A stretch of DNA of 48,348 nucleotides from Hyphomonas sp. BRH_c22 (GTDB taxonomy: Bacteria > Pseudomonadota > Alphaproteobacteria > Caulobacterales > Hyphomonadaceae), in the NCBI RefSeq assembly GCF_000961795.1, contig NZ_LADU01000071.1, forward strand, positions 1 through 48,348, in the 5' to 3' direction. The position numbers were made by a program, and so were the translations under genes. Below the pieces are notes generated by a model that saw only the letters and a list, made by a program, of their open reading frames with translations, was not told where the DNA came from and did no database searches. This document shows, piece by piece, positions 1-8,963 of the stretch; position 1 is the stretch's first letter; every line of letters starts with the position of its first letter.

Positions 1-528
1 GTCAGGGATGCGATCATCCTGATCATCTGCCAGTGTGTCGAGGATGGCTTCAACGCCCATCCGACCCTTGGAGGCTACGATCCCAAACTCAGCCAGATAG
101 CCACGCAATGTGTTGATCAGCCTGGTCGACAATCGCACCCAATGATCTCGCACCCCGTGTAGAGCAAGAAGGGCTTGCTGATCGGGTGTCTTGATAGGCA
201 CGAACCGCATCGTCGGTCGCGTGACCGCTTCGCAAATCGCTTCGGCATCGCGCATGTCATTTTTCTGGCTCTTCAGGTAAGGCTTCACGAACTGGGGCGG
301 CATTAGCTTAACCTCATGTCCGAGCGCTCTGATCTCTCGACCCCAGTGGTGCGCTGTCGCACACGCTTCCATGCCGACCAGACATGGCTCCAGCTTGCTG
401 AAATAGGCGAGAACTCTCGACCGGCTCAGCTTGCGACGGACAACAACTGCGCCCTCAGCATCAATGCCGTGAACTTGAAAAACGGACTTGGCCAAATCCA
501 ATCCAATAACTGTGATAATCTTCGTCAT
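1..528 (-). CDS. IS110-family transposase, N-terminal part (cut by window edge)
   Basis: The minus strand from 528 reads in frame to the window edge for 176 codons, starting MTKIITVIGLDLAK. This is the N-terminal DEDD RuvC-like domain of IS110-family transposases, and all four expected acidic residues are visible (D11, E54, D91 and D94). The wording around PCLVGMEACATAHHW and EAICEAVTRPTMRFVP is that of the IS1111-like branch. The C-terminal domain with the catalytic serine lies outside the window, so it cannot be said whether the gene is intact. The 5' flank before the next gene is only about 40 bp. In IS1111-type elements the guide (bridge) RNA region is expected downstream of the gene, which is also outside the window. 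Confidence 0.9.
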   Translation of the reverse strand, partial: MTKIITVIGLDLAKSVFQVHGIDAEGAVVVRRKLSRSRVLAYFSKLEPCLVGMEACATAHHWGREIRALGHEVKLMPPQFVKPYLKSQKNDMRDAEAICEAVTRPTMRFVPIKTPDQQALLALHGVRDHWVRLSTRLINTLRGYLAEFGIVASKGRMGVEAILDTLADDQDDRIPD

Positions 529-570
529 AGGCGTGCTCCTAATGTTGGCGGTGTGGATACCTTCACATTA
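1..570 (-). mobile_element. IS110-family insertion sequence, one end only
   Basis: The transposase start at 528 is 42 bp from the stop codon of the aminotransferase gene, so the IS end must lie between about 529 and 590. No target duplication can be seen, and none is expected for this family. The exact end is unknown. A perfect 7-bp inverted repeat (CCAGCTC, loop AGCA, GAGCTGG, 571-588) sits at the junction and could be the palindromic target or a subterminal repeat. Confidence 0.5.
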
Positions 571-1461
571 CCAGCTCAGCAGAGCTGGGTGGGGCACGCC
601 GTCCACAGCATCAACAGCGGCCACGTCTGCCCCCATCGCCTGATAATACAGCCTCTGGATCTGCCGCGTCACCGGCCCCGGCCGACCATCGGCCACCGGC
701 TTGCCGTCAATCGCAACAACCGGCGCGATCATCGCCCCCGCCGACGTCGTGAACGCCTCCTTCGCCTGCTGGGCCTCATCCGGTGTGAAGGCACGCTCCA
801 CGAGACGAATGCCCGATCCCTCCAGCAGGTCGAGCACACCCGCCCGCGTGATCCCCGGCAGGATGGAAGGCGACAGGTCGCGCGTCACCAGATGCCCCGC
901 ATCATCGACGATCCAGGCATTGGCCGAGGCCGCTTCCGTCACCCGGCCGTCCTCCACCATGAAGGCCGTATCGGCCCCCGCCTCCCGGGCCGCGCGATAG
1001 GCCAGCGCCTGCGACAACAGCTGCGTCGTCTTCATGTCGCGCCGCTTCCAGCGCGTATCCTCCAGGAAGATGACCTTGACCCCGTCGCGCGCCGCAGTGC
1101 CGATCAGCGGCCGTGCATCGGCATAGAGGAACACGGTTGGCTCAAACTCCTCCGGCCCGGCAAAATCGCGCAGGCCGTAGGACCCGGCCGTCACCTGCAG
1201 GTAAATCAGGCCTTCGCCCAGGTCGTTGAACGCGATCAGGTCGCGGTGGACCTTGCCCCACCCGTCGCCCGACAGGGGGTTTGGGATGCCAATCCCGGCC
1301 AGTGTGCGGCCGAGCCGCGCGATATGACCCCCGAAATCCACCAGGTGACCGCCATAAACGGCCGTCACCTCATAGGCGGCATGGGCAAACAGGAAGCCCC
1401 GGTCAAAGGGAGATATCCTAGCATCCGCTGCAGAACAGAAGGCGCCGTTGAGGTAGGCCAT
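568..1461 (-). CDS. dat: D-amino-acid aminotransferase (class IV PLP aminotransferase)
   Basis: The protein (297 aa from the ATG at 1461) is a fold-type IV PLP aminotransferase. The N-terminal motif ISPFDRGFLFAHAAYEV and the later DGRVTEAASANAWIV segment are typical of D-alanine/D-amino-acid transaminases, which interconvert D-amino acids and 2-oxo acids. Two further in-frame starts exist upstream (ATG 1476 and GTG 1485). None has a convincing Shine-Dalgarno sequence, and MAYLNG is the usual family N-terminus. The C-terminus (VPHPALLSW) runs about ten residues past the usual end and falls in the palindrome next to the IS110 element, so the insertion may have replaced the original stop. Branched-chain aminotransferase or aminodeoxychorismate lyase are less likely alternatives. 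Confidence 0.85.
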   Translation of the reverse strand: MAYLNGAFCSAADARISPFDRGFLFAHAAYEVTAVYGGHLVDFGGHIARLGRTLAGIGIPNPLSGDGWGKVHRDLIAFNDLGEGLIYLQVTAGSYGLRDFAGPEEFEPTVFLYADARPLIGTAARDGVKVIFLEDTRWKRRDMKTTQLLSQALAYRAAREAGADTAFMVEDGRVTEAASANAWIVDDAGHLVTRDLSPSILPGITRAGVLDLLEGSGIRLVERAFTPDEAQQAKEAFTTSAGAMIAPVVAIDGKPVADGRPGPVTRQIQRLYYQAMGADVAAVDAVDGVPHPALLSW

Positions 1462-1495
1462 GGTGCATATTGTCATTTTTGTCACGCTGTTACGG

Positions 1496-1597
1496 TTGCG
1501 TTATTGTGCGCCGCAACAAATGCCTTGCATCCTCGCGAACGTGACGCCAAGGTGCCGCGACCCGGGGGCTTTGTGAAGACACGCAATAATTGTGCGC
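1496..1597. promoter_or_regulatory. Repeated ATTGTGCGC motif in the dat-ccr divergent promoter region
   Basis: ATTGTGCGC occurs at 1503-1511 and again at 1589-1597, both on the plus strand. The first copy lies inside an inverted repeat TTGCG-N11-CGCAA (1496-1516). The arrangement resembles a duplicated operator for a repressor acting on ccr or on both divergent genes. The regulator is unknown, and only the repetition is directly seen. Confidence 0.35.
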
Positions 1598-1640
1598 ATA
1601 CAGCCCCCTGACCTGATTTTGGAGGATTGGTATTTCAATT

Positions 1641-2897
1641 ATGGGCAGAGAACAGAAAGACATTTACGCGCTGGGCGAGATTCCTCCGGAATTCCATGTG
1701 CCGAAATTCATGCATGCGTGGGCCATCCGCCGCGAGCGCCACGGTCGTCCGTCGACCGCAATGCAGCTCGAACAGGTTCCCGTGCCGGACATCGACTCCG
1801 ACGAAGTGCTCGTCCTCGTGATGGCTGCAGGCGTCAACTATAATGGCATCTGGGCCGGTCTGGGCGAGCCGATTTCGCCCTTCGACATCCACAAGCAGGA
1901 CTATCACATTGCCGGCTCCGACGCTGCGGGCATCGTCTGGGCTGTCGGCCGCAAGGTCACCCGCGTAAAGCCCGGCGATGAAGTCGTTATCCACTGCAAC
2001 CAGGATGATGGCGACGACGAGGAGTGCAATGGCGGCGACCCGATGTTCTCCCCCTCCCAGCGCATCTGGGGCTATGAGACGCCGGACGGGTCCTTCGCCC
2101 AGTTCTGTCGCGTGCAGGCGCGCCAGTGCATGCCGCGCCCGAAGCACCTCACATGGGAAGAAAGCGCCTGCTACATGCTGACGCTGGCGACAGCCTATCG
2201 CATGCTGTTCGGCCACCGTCCGCACATCGTGAAACCGGCCGACAATGTGCTCGTCTGGGGCGCCTCGGGCGGCCTCGGCAGCTTCGGGGTGCAGCTCTGC
2301 GCGGTGACAGGCGCCAATGCGATCGGCGTGGTCAGTTCCGACGACAAGAAAGACCACGTGCTCGGCCTCGGCGCCAAGGGTGTGCTCAACCGGAAGGATT
2401 TCAATTGCTGGGGCCAGCTGCCCACAGTGAACGGGCCGGAATTCAGCGACTATATGAAAGAGTCGCGCAAGTTCGGCAAAGCCATCTGGGAATTCACCAA
2501 CAAGCAGGATGTCGACATCGTGTTCGAACATCCCGGCGAGAGCACCTTCCCCGTCTCAGTCTTCGTGGTGAAGCGCGGCGGCATGGTCGTCATCTGCGCC
2601 GGCACGTCCGGCTTCAACCTCACCATGGATGCCCGCTTCCTCTGGATGCGCCAGAAGCGCGTGCAGGGTAGCCACTTTGCCCACCTCAAGCAGGCAAGTG
2701 CGGCCAACCAGCTGGTCATCAACCGGCGGATTGATCCCGGCATGTCGGAAGTCTTCCCCTGGGACCAGATCCCGGCGGCCCACGACAAGATGCTCGACAA
2801 CAAGCACCTGCCCGGCAACATGGCCGTCCTCGTCACCAGCCCCAAACCCGGCCTGCGCACGGTCGAAGATGTGCTGGAAGTAACGGGCCAGGTCTGA
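1641..2897 (+). CDS. ccr: Crotonyl-CoA carboxylase/reductase
   Basis: This 418-aa MDR-superfamily protein catalyses NADPH-dependent reductive carboxylation of crotonyl-CoA to ethylmalonyl-CoA, the key step of the ethylmalonyl-CoA pathway for acetyl-CoA assimilation. The recognisable family stretches are GVNYNGIWAGLGEP, the acidic insert HCNQDDGDDEECNGGDPM, the GYETPDGSFAQF segment and the nucleotide-binding VWGASGGLGSFGVQL. Its length matches the family (about 420-430 aa). It is transcribed divergently from the aminotransferase. Two copies of ATTGTGCGC in the 155-bp intergenic region could be operator half sites. Confidence 0.95.
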   Translation: MGREQKDIYALGEIPPEFHVPKFMHAWAIRRERHGRPSTAMQLEQVPVPDIDSDEVLVLVMAAGVNYNGIWAGLGEPISPFDIHKQDYHIAGSDAAGIVWAVGRKVTRVKPGDEVVIHCNQDDGDDEECNGGDPMFSPSQRIWGYETPDGSFAQFCRVQARQCMPRPKHLTWEESACYMLTLATAYRMLFGHRPHIVKPADNVLVWGASGGLGSFGVQLCAVTGANAIGVVSSDDKKDHVLGLGAKGVLNRKDFNCWGQLPTVNGPEFSDYMKESRKFGKAIWEFTNKQDVDIVFEHPGESTFPVSVFVVKRGGMVVICAGTSGFNLTMDARFLWMRQKRVQGSHFAHLKQASAANQLVINRRIDPGMSEVFPWDQIPAAHDKMLDNKHLPGNMAVLVTSPKPGLRTVEDVLEVTGQV

Positions 2898-3019
2898 ACG
2901 GCTAGGCAATCCAGGCGCGGGTGGCGGCGTCCACCCTCCCCCGCGCCGCACATCCCGGTCCCGCCTCCCGGGAACGATCTATCGCAGCATCCGTTGATCC
3001 GGCAAAAGGAGAACCGGAT

Positions 3020-3274
3020 ATGCCGCGCAAGACACTCGACCGAGAAGCACGCCCTCACACGTCGCCTGCCGAAGCCGATCAGATCGAAACAGCGGCCCGG
3101 CACCGGCGGACCCAGATGCTGCCCGGCAAGGGCCCGCATGCGCCGGAACGCGACATAACCGTCGATCATTTCAAGGGCAGCGACAAAATCATCCTCGGCA
3201 GCAACCCGGAGGCGGCCAGCTATACCCGGGCCGACCGGGACACCGACGAGGACCCTGGCGATCCAGATTCATGA
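3020..3274 (+). CDS. Small hydrophilic protein of unknown function
   Basis: This is an 84-aa ORF, very rich in charged residues (R, D, E, K) and without a membrane segment or signal peptide. The ATG at 3020 is chosen because AGGAG lies at the right distance upstream; the frame is open further upstream but without a ribosome site. The sequence, from MPRKTLDREARPH to the acidic end DTDEDPGDPDS, matches no family I recognise. It stands alone between ccr and the convergent histidine kinase gene. The good ribosome site and coding-like composition argue that it is real. Confidence 0.55.
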   Translation: MPRKTLDREARPHTSPAEADQIETAARHRRTQMLPGKGPHAPERDITVDHFKGSDKIILGSNPEAASYTRADRDTDEDPGDPDS

Positions 3275-3292
3275 AGCCTGCGGACACAGGCC

Positions 3293-6200
3293 TCAGGCAG
3301 CCTGCTGTTCGGCTATGCGGATGAAGTAACCCACGGCCTCTTCCAGTGAAGCCTTCACCGGCGCGCCGGCAATGATCTCCTTGGTCACCGCCTCGAGCCG
3401 GAAGGCGGCATCCGAGACAGCGCTGAAGCCGAAATTGCCGGCCGTGCCCGCAACGGAGTGGGCGAGCGCAGCAATCGCCTTTGCCCGCATGTCCGGGTCC
3501 GCTATCCGCAACAGCGCGCCCAGCTTGCCCGGCAGGTCCATGATGTCCTGGCGGCACTCGTCTTTCAGCCGCGCGATGGCCGCGTCTGCCTTGGCCGACC
3601 GGAGGGCATCCTCTTGGCCCTTCTCGTGCAGCAACTGCGCGATCAGGTCATTCAATGCTTTCATGTCAATCGGCTTCGGGAAATGCGCATCCATGCCGGC
3701 CGCCCGGCATTCTTCTGCCTGGCTGGCCATCGCATTGGCTGTCAGCGCGACAATCGGAATACGGCTCGCCGCGCCTGTCATTTGGCGGATACACCGTGTC
3801 GCGGTCATCCCGTCCATATCGGGCATCTGGATGTCCATCAGTATGACGTCAAACATCGCGCCTTCAACCAGCGCCTGAATGGCGCCGGCCGCCGAGGCAA
3901 AGCTCGTCACATGATGTCCCGACGCCGCCAGTCCGGCCTCGACCAGTGCCCGGTTCATTTCCACATCATCGACAACCATGATCCGTGATCCGGCGGGCAC
4001 CCTGCGGTCCGGTACCATGCCGGATGCATCGGCTGTTTCCGAGCGGCGTTCCGGGAAGTAGGGCAACGTCAGTATTGCGTTCGTTCCCTCGCCTGGCGCG
4101 CTGATCAGTTTGAGATCGCCGTCCATGAGTTTGGCCAGTGAGCGGCTGATCGACAGGCCCAGACCCGTCCCCCCGAAACGGCGTGTGATCGAGCTGTCGG
4201 CCTGCGAAAACCCGGTAAAGACATGGTCCAGCTTGTCAGCCGGAATGCCCGGGCCGGTATCAGCCACGATCACGCACAGCCGTCCTGACTTCAGTCTTGC
4301 ATCCAGCCGGACGTGACCGGCTTCGGTGAATTTCGCTGCATTGCCGACAATATTCGTCAGTATCTGACGGACACGCGTTTCATCGCCGACCACTAGCGCC
4401 GCCACATCCTCCGCCACCTGATAGGAAATCCGCACACGCGGATTGGGCCGCGCCGCCGAGACAAGGCTCACAACCTCGTCGATCACCGCACGCAGGTCAA
4501 ACGGGCGCATTTCAACATCCATGCGTCCCGCATCGATCTTGGAAAAATCAAGCACGTCGTTGACGATCCCCAGCAGAGAGCGGCTCGCCGACACGATCCG
4601 CTGGACATAGGCGGCCTGATCATCCGACAGGGGTGTTGTCTTCAGCATGTCAGCAAAACCCATGACACCGTTCAGCGGTGTACGGATTTCATGGCTCATG
4701 TTCGACAGGAATTCCGACCTTGCCACAGCCGCCGCCTCGGCCAGCAGCCGCGCCTCTGCGAGGGCCTTTTCCCGTTCATGCCGCTCGCTGACATCCCGAT
4801 AGGACGAGACGACTTCAACCGGCTTGCCCAGTTTATCACGAATGACCTGCGGGCGTCCTTCAAGCCAGATGACGGACCCGTCCTTGAGACGCACCCGGTA
4901 TTCGCGGGCCACGGAAGGGTCAATGTCTTCGCCCGTAAAAAGCGCGCGCGTCACGGCGATCGCGAACTCCCGGTCTTCCGGAACGACAAAATCGACTGGC
5001 CGCATGCCAACCGCCTTTTCCGGCGGCGTGATGATGGACGCAGACGGCGACGCATAGCTGATGATCCCGTCGGCGCCGAACTTGAGCACAATATCCGTCG
5101 AATGCTCCGCAAGCAGCCGATATTGTTCTTCCTGCGTCGCGAGCGCTTCGTAGAGTTCGTGCTCCTGAGTGATGTCCTTGAACACGCCAAAGATGTTCTC
5201 AACCTTGCCCGATGGTCCGAGGTTGCACTTGGCAATCGACCTGACGCGCCGCCGGCTGCCATCAGACCGGCGGATGATTGTGGCCTCAGTATCCCAGTCC
5301 TCGCCGGTTTCCAGACGTTCCTTGATCAGGTTTGAGACCCGTTCGCGATCATCCTCGCAGTAGAAGTCCAGCGCATCGCCCAGTGTCGGGTTAAAGGTTT
5401 CGGGTGTCACGCCATGAATGCGGTACACTTCAGGTGACCAGAAGACGGCGCCGATGTCCGAACGCAATGTCCAGTGGCCAACCTGTGAAATGGCTTCAGC
5501 CAACTCCGCCTGCGCCAGAAATTCCTTTTCACGGGCCATGCGTTTCAGGAACCTTCGGTTTGCATACCGCGCACGCAGGGTCAGGCGGCGACGCTCCGCT
5601 ACGGACGCGCCGAGCGAGAGCGCCACGTAGAAGTTTGCTGCCAGGAAGGCCTGAAGCACAAGCATGTGAAGGACAAATCCCCCATCTGCCAGCACGGTCG
5701 GCCCCCTGCCGGCATAAGTGAACCCAATCGAGATCACGGTCACTGCCAGCAGTGCGACCGCTGCCCCGCGCGCGCCGTGACGGAACGTCAGCGGCACAAG
5801 CACCGGCGGCACCAGGAAAAGCAGCGGATAGATCGACTGCGCGAAAACGCCCGTCGTCACGACGACCACCAGCAAGGCTTCCAGGAAAGACTTCCAGCCA
5901 GCTTTCACACCTGAAGACTCACGCTTCGCCATGAGCGCCCAGAGAAGCGGTGCAAAAAGAAGCAGGCCAAGCATGTGGCTGAAGAACCAGAGCAGGGGCG
6001 CCTGCCCTGCCAAGGCCGCGCCTGTTACCGCGAGCCCGGCAAGCGCGATCGGTGTCGACACGCTGCAAGCAACCAGCGTAGCGGCAAACAGCTTCATGAT
6101 GCCGGACTTGCGAATAATGTCGGGTCTGGATTTCCGGCAGAGCATCAACGCAACAATGAGAACTTCAACGCAATTTGCGGCGCTGAGGATGACGCAGCGC

Positions 6201-6499
6201 AGCCACGGATCACCCATGATCAAATTGGCCAGCAGGCTGCCGAGGAACAGGCAGCCAAACAGCGACGGCCATTGCGCACGCGGCCACTTCAGCATCACGG
6301 CCAGGAGGGTCGCATTGACAGGCCAAATGGCCGCGATGTCACCGGTACCGCGCGTCAGCTGTGCTGCGCCCGTAATGATCAAACAGGCGGCAAGTGTCAG
6401 CAGGATATGGGCGATTCCTGGCCGACGCACCAGGTCAGCCACCCCGGCACGGCCGTGCGGCCCGACCGGAACGCCGGAATGAGGTGCAGTATGCGTCAT
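3293..6499 (-). CDS. MASE1-PAS-PAS hybrid sensor histidine kinase with receiver and Hpt domains
   Basis: This 1068-aa membrane-anchored hybrid kinase probably senses a small ligand or cell state through its membrane domain. Domains in order: MASE1-like domain with 8-10 hydrophobic segments (about 28-310), PAS/PAC 1 (335-450), PAS/PAC 2 (455-575), HisKA with FLSNMSHEIRTPLNG and phospho-acceptor His603, HATPase_c (about 705-815) with N-box, DTGPGIP and FGGTGLGLS, a receiver domain (839-955) with VVDD and acceptor Asp889, and an Hpt domain with His1014 in AHSVAGTAGNFG. The protein therefore holds a complete His-Asp-His relay, and the final response regulator must be encoded elsewhere. A perfect 14-bp inverted repeat ends only 4 nt upstream of the start codon. 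Confidence 0.93.
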   Translation of the reverse strand: MTHTAPHSGVPVGPHGRAGVADLVRRPGIAHILLTLAACLIITGAAQLTRGTGDIAAIWPVNATLLAVMLKWPRAQWPSLFGCLFLGSLLANLIMGDPWLRCVILSAANCVEVLIVALMLCRKSRPDIIRKSGIMKLFAATLVACSVSTPIALAGLAVTGAALAGQAPLLWFFSHMLGLLLFAPLLWALMAKRESSGVKAGWKSFLEALLVVVVTTGVFAQSIYPLLFLVPPVLVPLTFRHGARGAAVALLAVTVISIGFTYAGRGPTVLADGGFVLHMLVLQAFLAANFYVALSLGASVAERRRLTLRARYANRRFLKRMAREKEFLAQAELAEAISQVGHWTLRSDIGAVFWSPEVYRIHGVTPETFNPTLGDALDFYCEDDRERVSNLIKERLETGEDWDTEATIIRRSDGSRRRVRSIAKCNLGPSGKVENIFGVFKDITQEHELYEALATQEEQYRLLAEHSTDIVLKFGADGIISYASPSASIITPPEKAVGMRPVDFVVPEDREFAIAVTRALFTGEDIDPSVAREYRVRLKDGSVIWLEGRPQVIRDKLGKPVEVVSSYRDVSERHEREKALAEARLLAEAAAVARSEFLSNMSHEIRTPLNGVMGFADMLKTTPLSDDQAAYVQRIVSASRSLLGIVNDVLDFSKIDAGRMDVEMRPFDLRAVIDEVVSLVSAARPNPRVRISYQVAEDVAALVVGDETRVRQILTNIVGNAAKFTEAGHVRLDARLKSGRLCVIVADTGPGIPADKLDHVFTGFSQADSSITRRFGGTGLGLSISRSLAKLMDGDLKLISAPGEGTNAILTLPYFPERRSETADASGMVPDRRVPAGSRIMVVDDVEMNRALVEAGLAASGHHVTSFASAAGAIQALVEGAMFDVILMDIQMPDMDGMTATRCIRQMTGAASRIPIVALTANAMASQAEECRAAGMDAHFPKPIDMKALNDLIAQLLHEKGQEDALRSAKADAAIARLKDECRQDIMDLPGKLGALLRIADPDMRAKAIAALAHSVAGTAGNFGFSAVSDAAFRLEAVTKEIIAGAPVKASLEEAVGYFIRIAEQQAA

Positions 6500-6503
6500 G
6501 CGC

Positions 6504-6537
6504 TAGGGTCTTTCAGGGCAATTCCTGAAAGACCCTA
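6504..6537. repeat. Perfect 14-bp inverted repeat ahead of the hybrid kinase gene
   Basis: TAGGGTCTTTCAGG (6504-6517) and CCTGAAAGACCCTA (6524-6537) are exact reverse complements around a 6-nt loop. The kinase start codon (6499) is 4 nt away, so in the mRNA this hairpin would occupy the ribosome-binding region. No T-run follows on either strand, so it is not a standard terminator. It could be an operator, a translational switch or a dispersed palindrome. Confidence 0.7.
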
Positions 6538-6630
6538 TTCACTATAGAATTTAAGATCTCTTACGCGAGCGGTGCGGCGGAGTGTACATTTTCCACCGAA
6601 GAATGATCGCCGGGAAGCCTTGTCTCCTGT

Positions 6631-6867
6631 TCAGGATTTCAGCATGGCGTAGATTTCATCCTTGAGCAGGATCCGGCGCTTGCGCAGCTCGGTCTCATGG
6701 GTCTCGCTGGCCGGCTGAATGCCTGACTCGTGCCGGTGAATGTGCCGGTTCACATCATGATACTCGTCCGCCAGACGCGCAAAATGCGGGTTCGATACTT
6801 TGAGTTCATGGATCCTGGCGGCTGATTCCGGAAATTCTTCGGCAAGTTCATGGGGTGTGTTTGACAT
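6631..6867 (-). CDS. YdcH/DUF465-family small protein
   Basis: This 78-aa helical protein has the DUF465 (YdcH) pattern: FPESAARIHELKVSNPHFARLADEYHDVNRHIHR in the N-terminal half and LRKRRILLKDEIYAML near the end. The family is widespread in Proteobacteria, is predicted to form a two-helix coiled coil, and has no settled function. The ATG at 6867 is preceded by AGGAG at normal spacing. It stands alone between the kinase and a lipoprotein gene. Confidence 0.85.
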   Translation of the reverse strand: MSNTPHELAEEFPESAARIHELKVSNPHFARLADEYHDVNRHIHRHESGIQPASETHETELRKRRILLKDEIYAMLKS

Positions 6868-6956
6868 GGCGTGGGTGCTCCTGAGGCATCATGACTAACG
6901 CCCATCAGGCCAATTTGGTTGCCTCAAGTCACTAAGGGAGTCTGCGTATGCGCTGA

Positions 6957-7493
6957 TCAGCGCAACTGGTAATAGGTCGAATAGCCGACAGCATCCTTCG
7001 TCTCCGCAATCACCTGCTTGAGGTCAGCATATGCTGTGATCGCGCATTCAGCGTCGAGGCCGAGTTCATTCATCGAATCGATCGACAGGTCGTCGCAATC
7101 GGGGAATTTCACAAACAACTTGTCGCCGGCCAGTTTTCCAACGCCATAGCTGTACACATAGCCGCCCTCGATCGCTTCGTCGGGGAGCGCAACCTGCATC
7201 AGGTATTCATCCGTCGAACCGTCCAGCCGCGCGAAGACCAGCCATAATTCCTCATCCAGCCAGTAGCCGTACCCTTCCTGGCGAATGGCGTATGCCTCGG
7301 GAACGTCATTCTCCGTCACCCTGTCCCAGCGCGCCGGGTCGTCGGCGCTCTGATTGTAGGTCTCTGCGACCGACGCCGTGCCGAGCGGCAGTACAACCGC
7401 GTCAGCCGGGATCAGGGCCTCGTACGACCCGAAGGCGCAGGCCGCCACAAGCGCACAGGCCATGGCTGCAACGACAATTCTGAACCGCATCAT
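6957..7493 (-). CDS. Putative lipoprotein of unknown function
   Basis: The protein is 178 aa and starts MMRFRIVVAAMACALVAACAFGS, a short signal peptide with an acceptable lipobox (VAAC), which predicts a lipid-anchored envelope protein. The mature part is acidic, without further membrane segments, and contains two cysteines in its C-terminal half. I do not recognise the family. The start could equally be the second ATG (7490). It lies just downstream of purA on the same strand, 76 bp apart, so cotranscription is possible but not shown. Confidence 0.75.
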   Translation of the reverse strand: MMRFRIVVAAMACALVAACAFGSYEALIPADAVVLPLGTASVAETYNQSADDPARWDRVTENDVPEAYAIRQEGYGYWLDEELWLVFARLDGSTDEYLMQVALPDEAIEGGYVYSYGVGKLAGDKLFVKFPDCDDLSIDSMNELGLDAECAITAYADLKQVIAETKDAVGYSTYYQLR

Positions 7494-7569
7494 GACAGGC
7501 CTCGCAAGGTTTCGCTGCCGCCAGCTAACCTGCCGGGACTGTCCGTTGCAACAAGGGACTTTCGCTGGA

Positions 7570-8862
7570 TCAGGCTTCGAACGGGTCCCGCATCAGGATC
7601 ACGTCTTCCCGCTCAGGCGATGTCGAGACCAGGGCGCAGGGTTTCCCGACCAGCTCTTCGAGCCGGCGGACATATTTGACCGCTTCAGCCGGAAGATCTG
7701 CCCAGCTGCGCGCACCGGCCGTCGATCCCTGCCATCCGGGAATGGTTTCATACACCGGCTCCACCGCTGCCTGATCGGTCAGCCCGGCCGGGTAATAGTC
7801 GATTTCCTTGCCATTCAGGCGATAGGCAACGCAGACCTTGATCTCGTCGAAACCATCCAGCACGTCCAGCTTGGTCAGTGCCAGCCCCGTTACGCCGCTC
7901 GTGGCGCAGGCCTGGCGCACCATGACACTGTCAAACCAGCCGCAACGGCGCGCCCGGCCGGTATTGACGCCGACTTCGCGGCCAATCCGGCCCAGGCGTT
8001 CGCCGATTTCATCATGGAGTTCGGTCGGAAACGGCCCGGCGCCGACGCGGGTCGTATAGGCCTTCGCAAGGCCCAGCACATAGGAGATTGCCCCGGGGCC
8101 GACACCCGAACCGGCGGAAGCGTTCCCGGCAACCACATTCGACGAGGTGACAAAGGGATAGGTGCCATGATCCACGTCGAGCATGACCCCCTGGGCCCCT
8201 TCGAAGAGGATGCGGCGGCCACGCCGGACCTGTTCGTCGAGCAGTTTCCACACGGGCTGCGCATAGGCGAGGATCTGCGGCGCGATCTTCAGAAGATCCG
8301 CCTTCAGTTGCACGCCGTCTGGCTCAGGCAGGTCGAGGCCGATCCGAAGCGGACGGTGATGCGCGAGCAGGCGTTCGATTTTCATGTCGAGGGCGGCCGG
8401 ATCAGCCAGATCCGCCACGCGGATCGCCCGGCGCCCGACGCGGTCTTCATAGGCCGGGCCGATGCCTCGCTTGGTCGTGCCAATCTGCGCCGCGCCAAGC
8501 GCCCCTTCGCGGGCCGCATCAATGTCCTTGTGCCAGGGCAGGATCAGCGACGCATTGTCTGCCAGGATCAGGTTCTCGGGCGTCACCTCGACACCCTGCG
8601 CCCGGATGCCGTCGATTTCCGTCAGCATGTGCCAGGGGTCAACCACCACGCCATTGCCGATGACCGACAGCTTGCCGCCGCGGACAAGGCCCGAGGGCAG
8701 AAGCGCCAGCTTGAACACCTTGCCGTCGATGACCAGCGTATGGCCGGCATTGTGCCCGCCCTGGAAACGCACGACGACATCGGCCCGGCTCGACAGCCAG
8801 TCGACAATCTTGCCTTTTCCTTCATCGCCCCATTGGGCACCTACGACGACGACACCTGACAT
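7570..8862 (-). CDS. purA: Adenylosuccinate synthetase
   Basis: This 430-aa enzyme joins IMP and aspartate using GTP to form adenylosuccinate, the first committed step from IMP to AMP. The N-terminal signature [17 protein letters not shown] (P-loop plus catalytic Asp), the GGHNAGHT motif with catalytic His, the GTTKRGIGP segment and the C-terminal [22 protein letters not shown] region are all present. Its length equals the family norm. ATG 8862 is the conserved start. The gene appears complete and ordinary. Confidence 0.97.
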   Translation of the reverse strand: MSGVVVVGAQWGDEGKGKIVDWLSSRADVVVRFQGGHNAGHTLVIDGKVFKLALLPSGLVRGGKLSVIGNGVVVDPWHMLTEIDGIRAQGVEVTPENLILADNASLILPWHKDIDAAREGALGAAQIGTTKRGIGPAYEDRVGRRAIRVADLADPAALDMKIERLLAHHRPLRIGLDLPEPDGVQLKADLLKIAPQILAYAQPVWKLLDEQVRRGRRILFEGAQGVMLDVDHGTYPFVTSSNVVAGNASAGSGVGPGAISYVLGLAKAYTTRVGAGPFPTELHDEIGERLGRIGREVGVNTGRARRCGWFDSVMVRQACATSGVTGLALTKLDVLDGFDEIKVCVAYRLNGKEIDYYPAGLTDQAAVEPVYETIPGWQGSTAGARSWADLPAEAVKYVRRLEELVGKPCALVSTSPEREDVILMRDPFEA

Positions 8863-8963
8863 GCTCTGCTCCCGTGTTCAGCCGCCGCGACAAGGGCAGG
8901 AGTCTGGCCCGAAAAGCAAGGGGCCAGACGCTGCTTTCGCGCGTGTTTTGCAGACTTTCAGAC

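Noticed and set aside
316..1611. 431-codon open frame on the plus strand across the transposase and aminotransferase genes
   Set aside because: It is antisense to two well-supported genes, is rich in R, H and P as expected from a GC-rich shadow frame, and matches no family.
6550..6562. TTAAG followed by CTTAC near the kinase promoter as a further CtrA site
   Set aside because: The second half reads TTAC and the spacing is 6 instead of 7, so it does not meet the full consensus.
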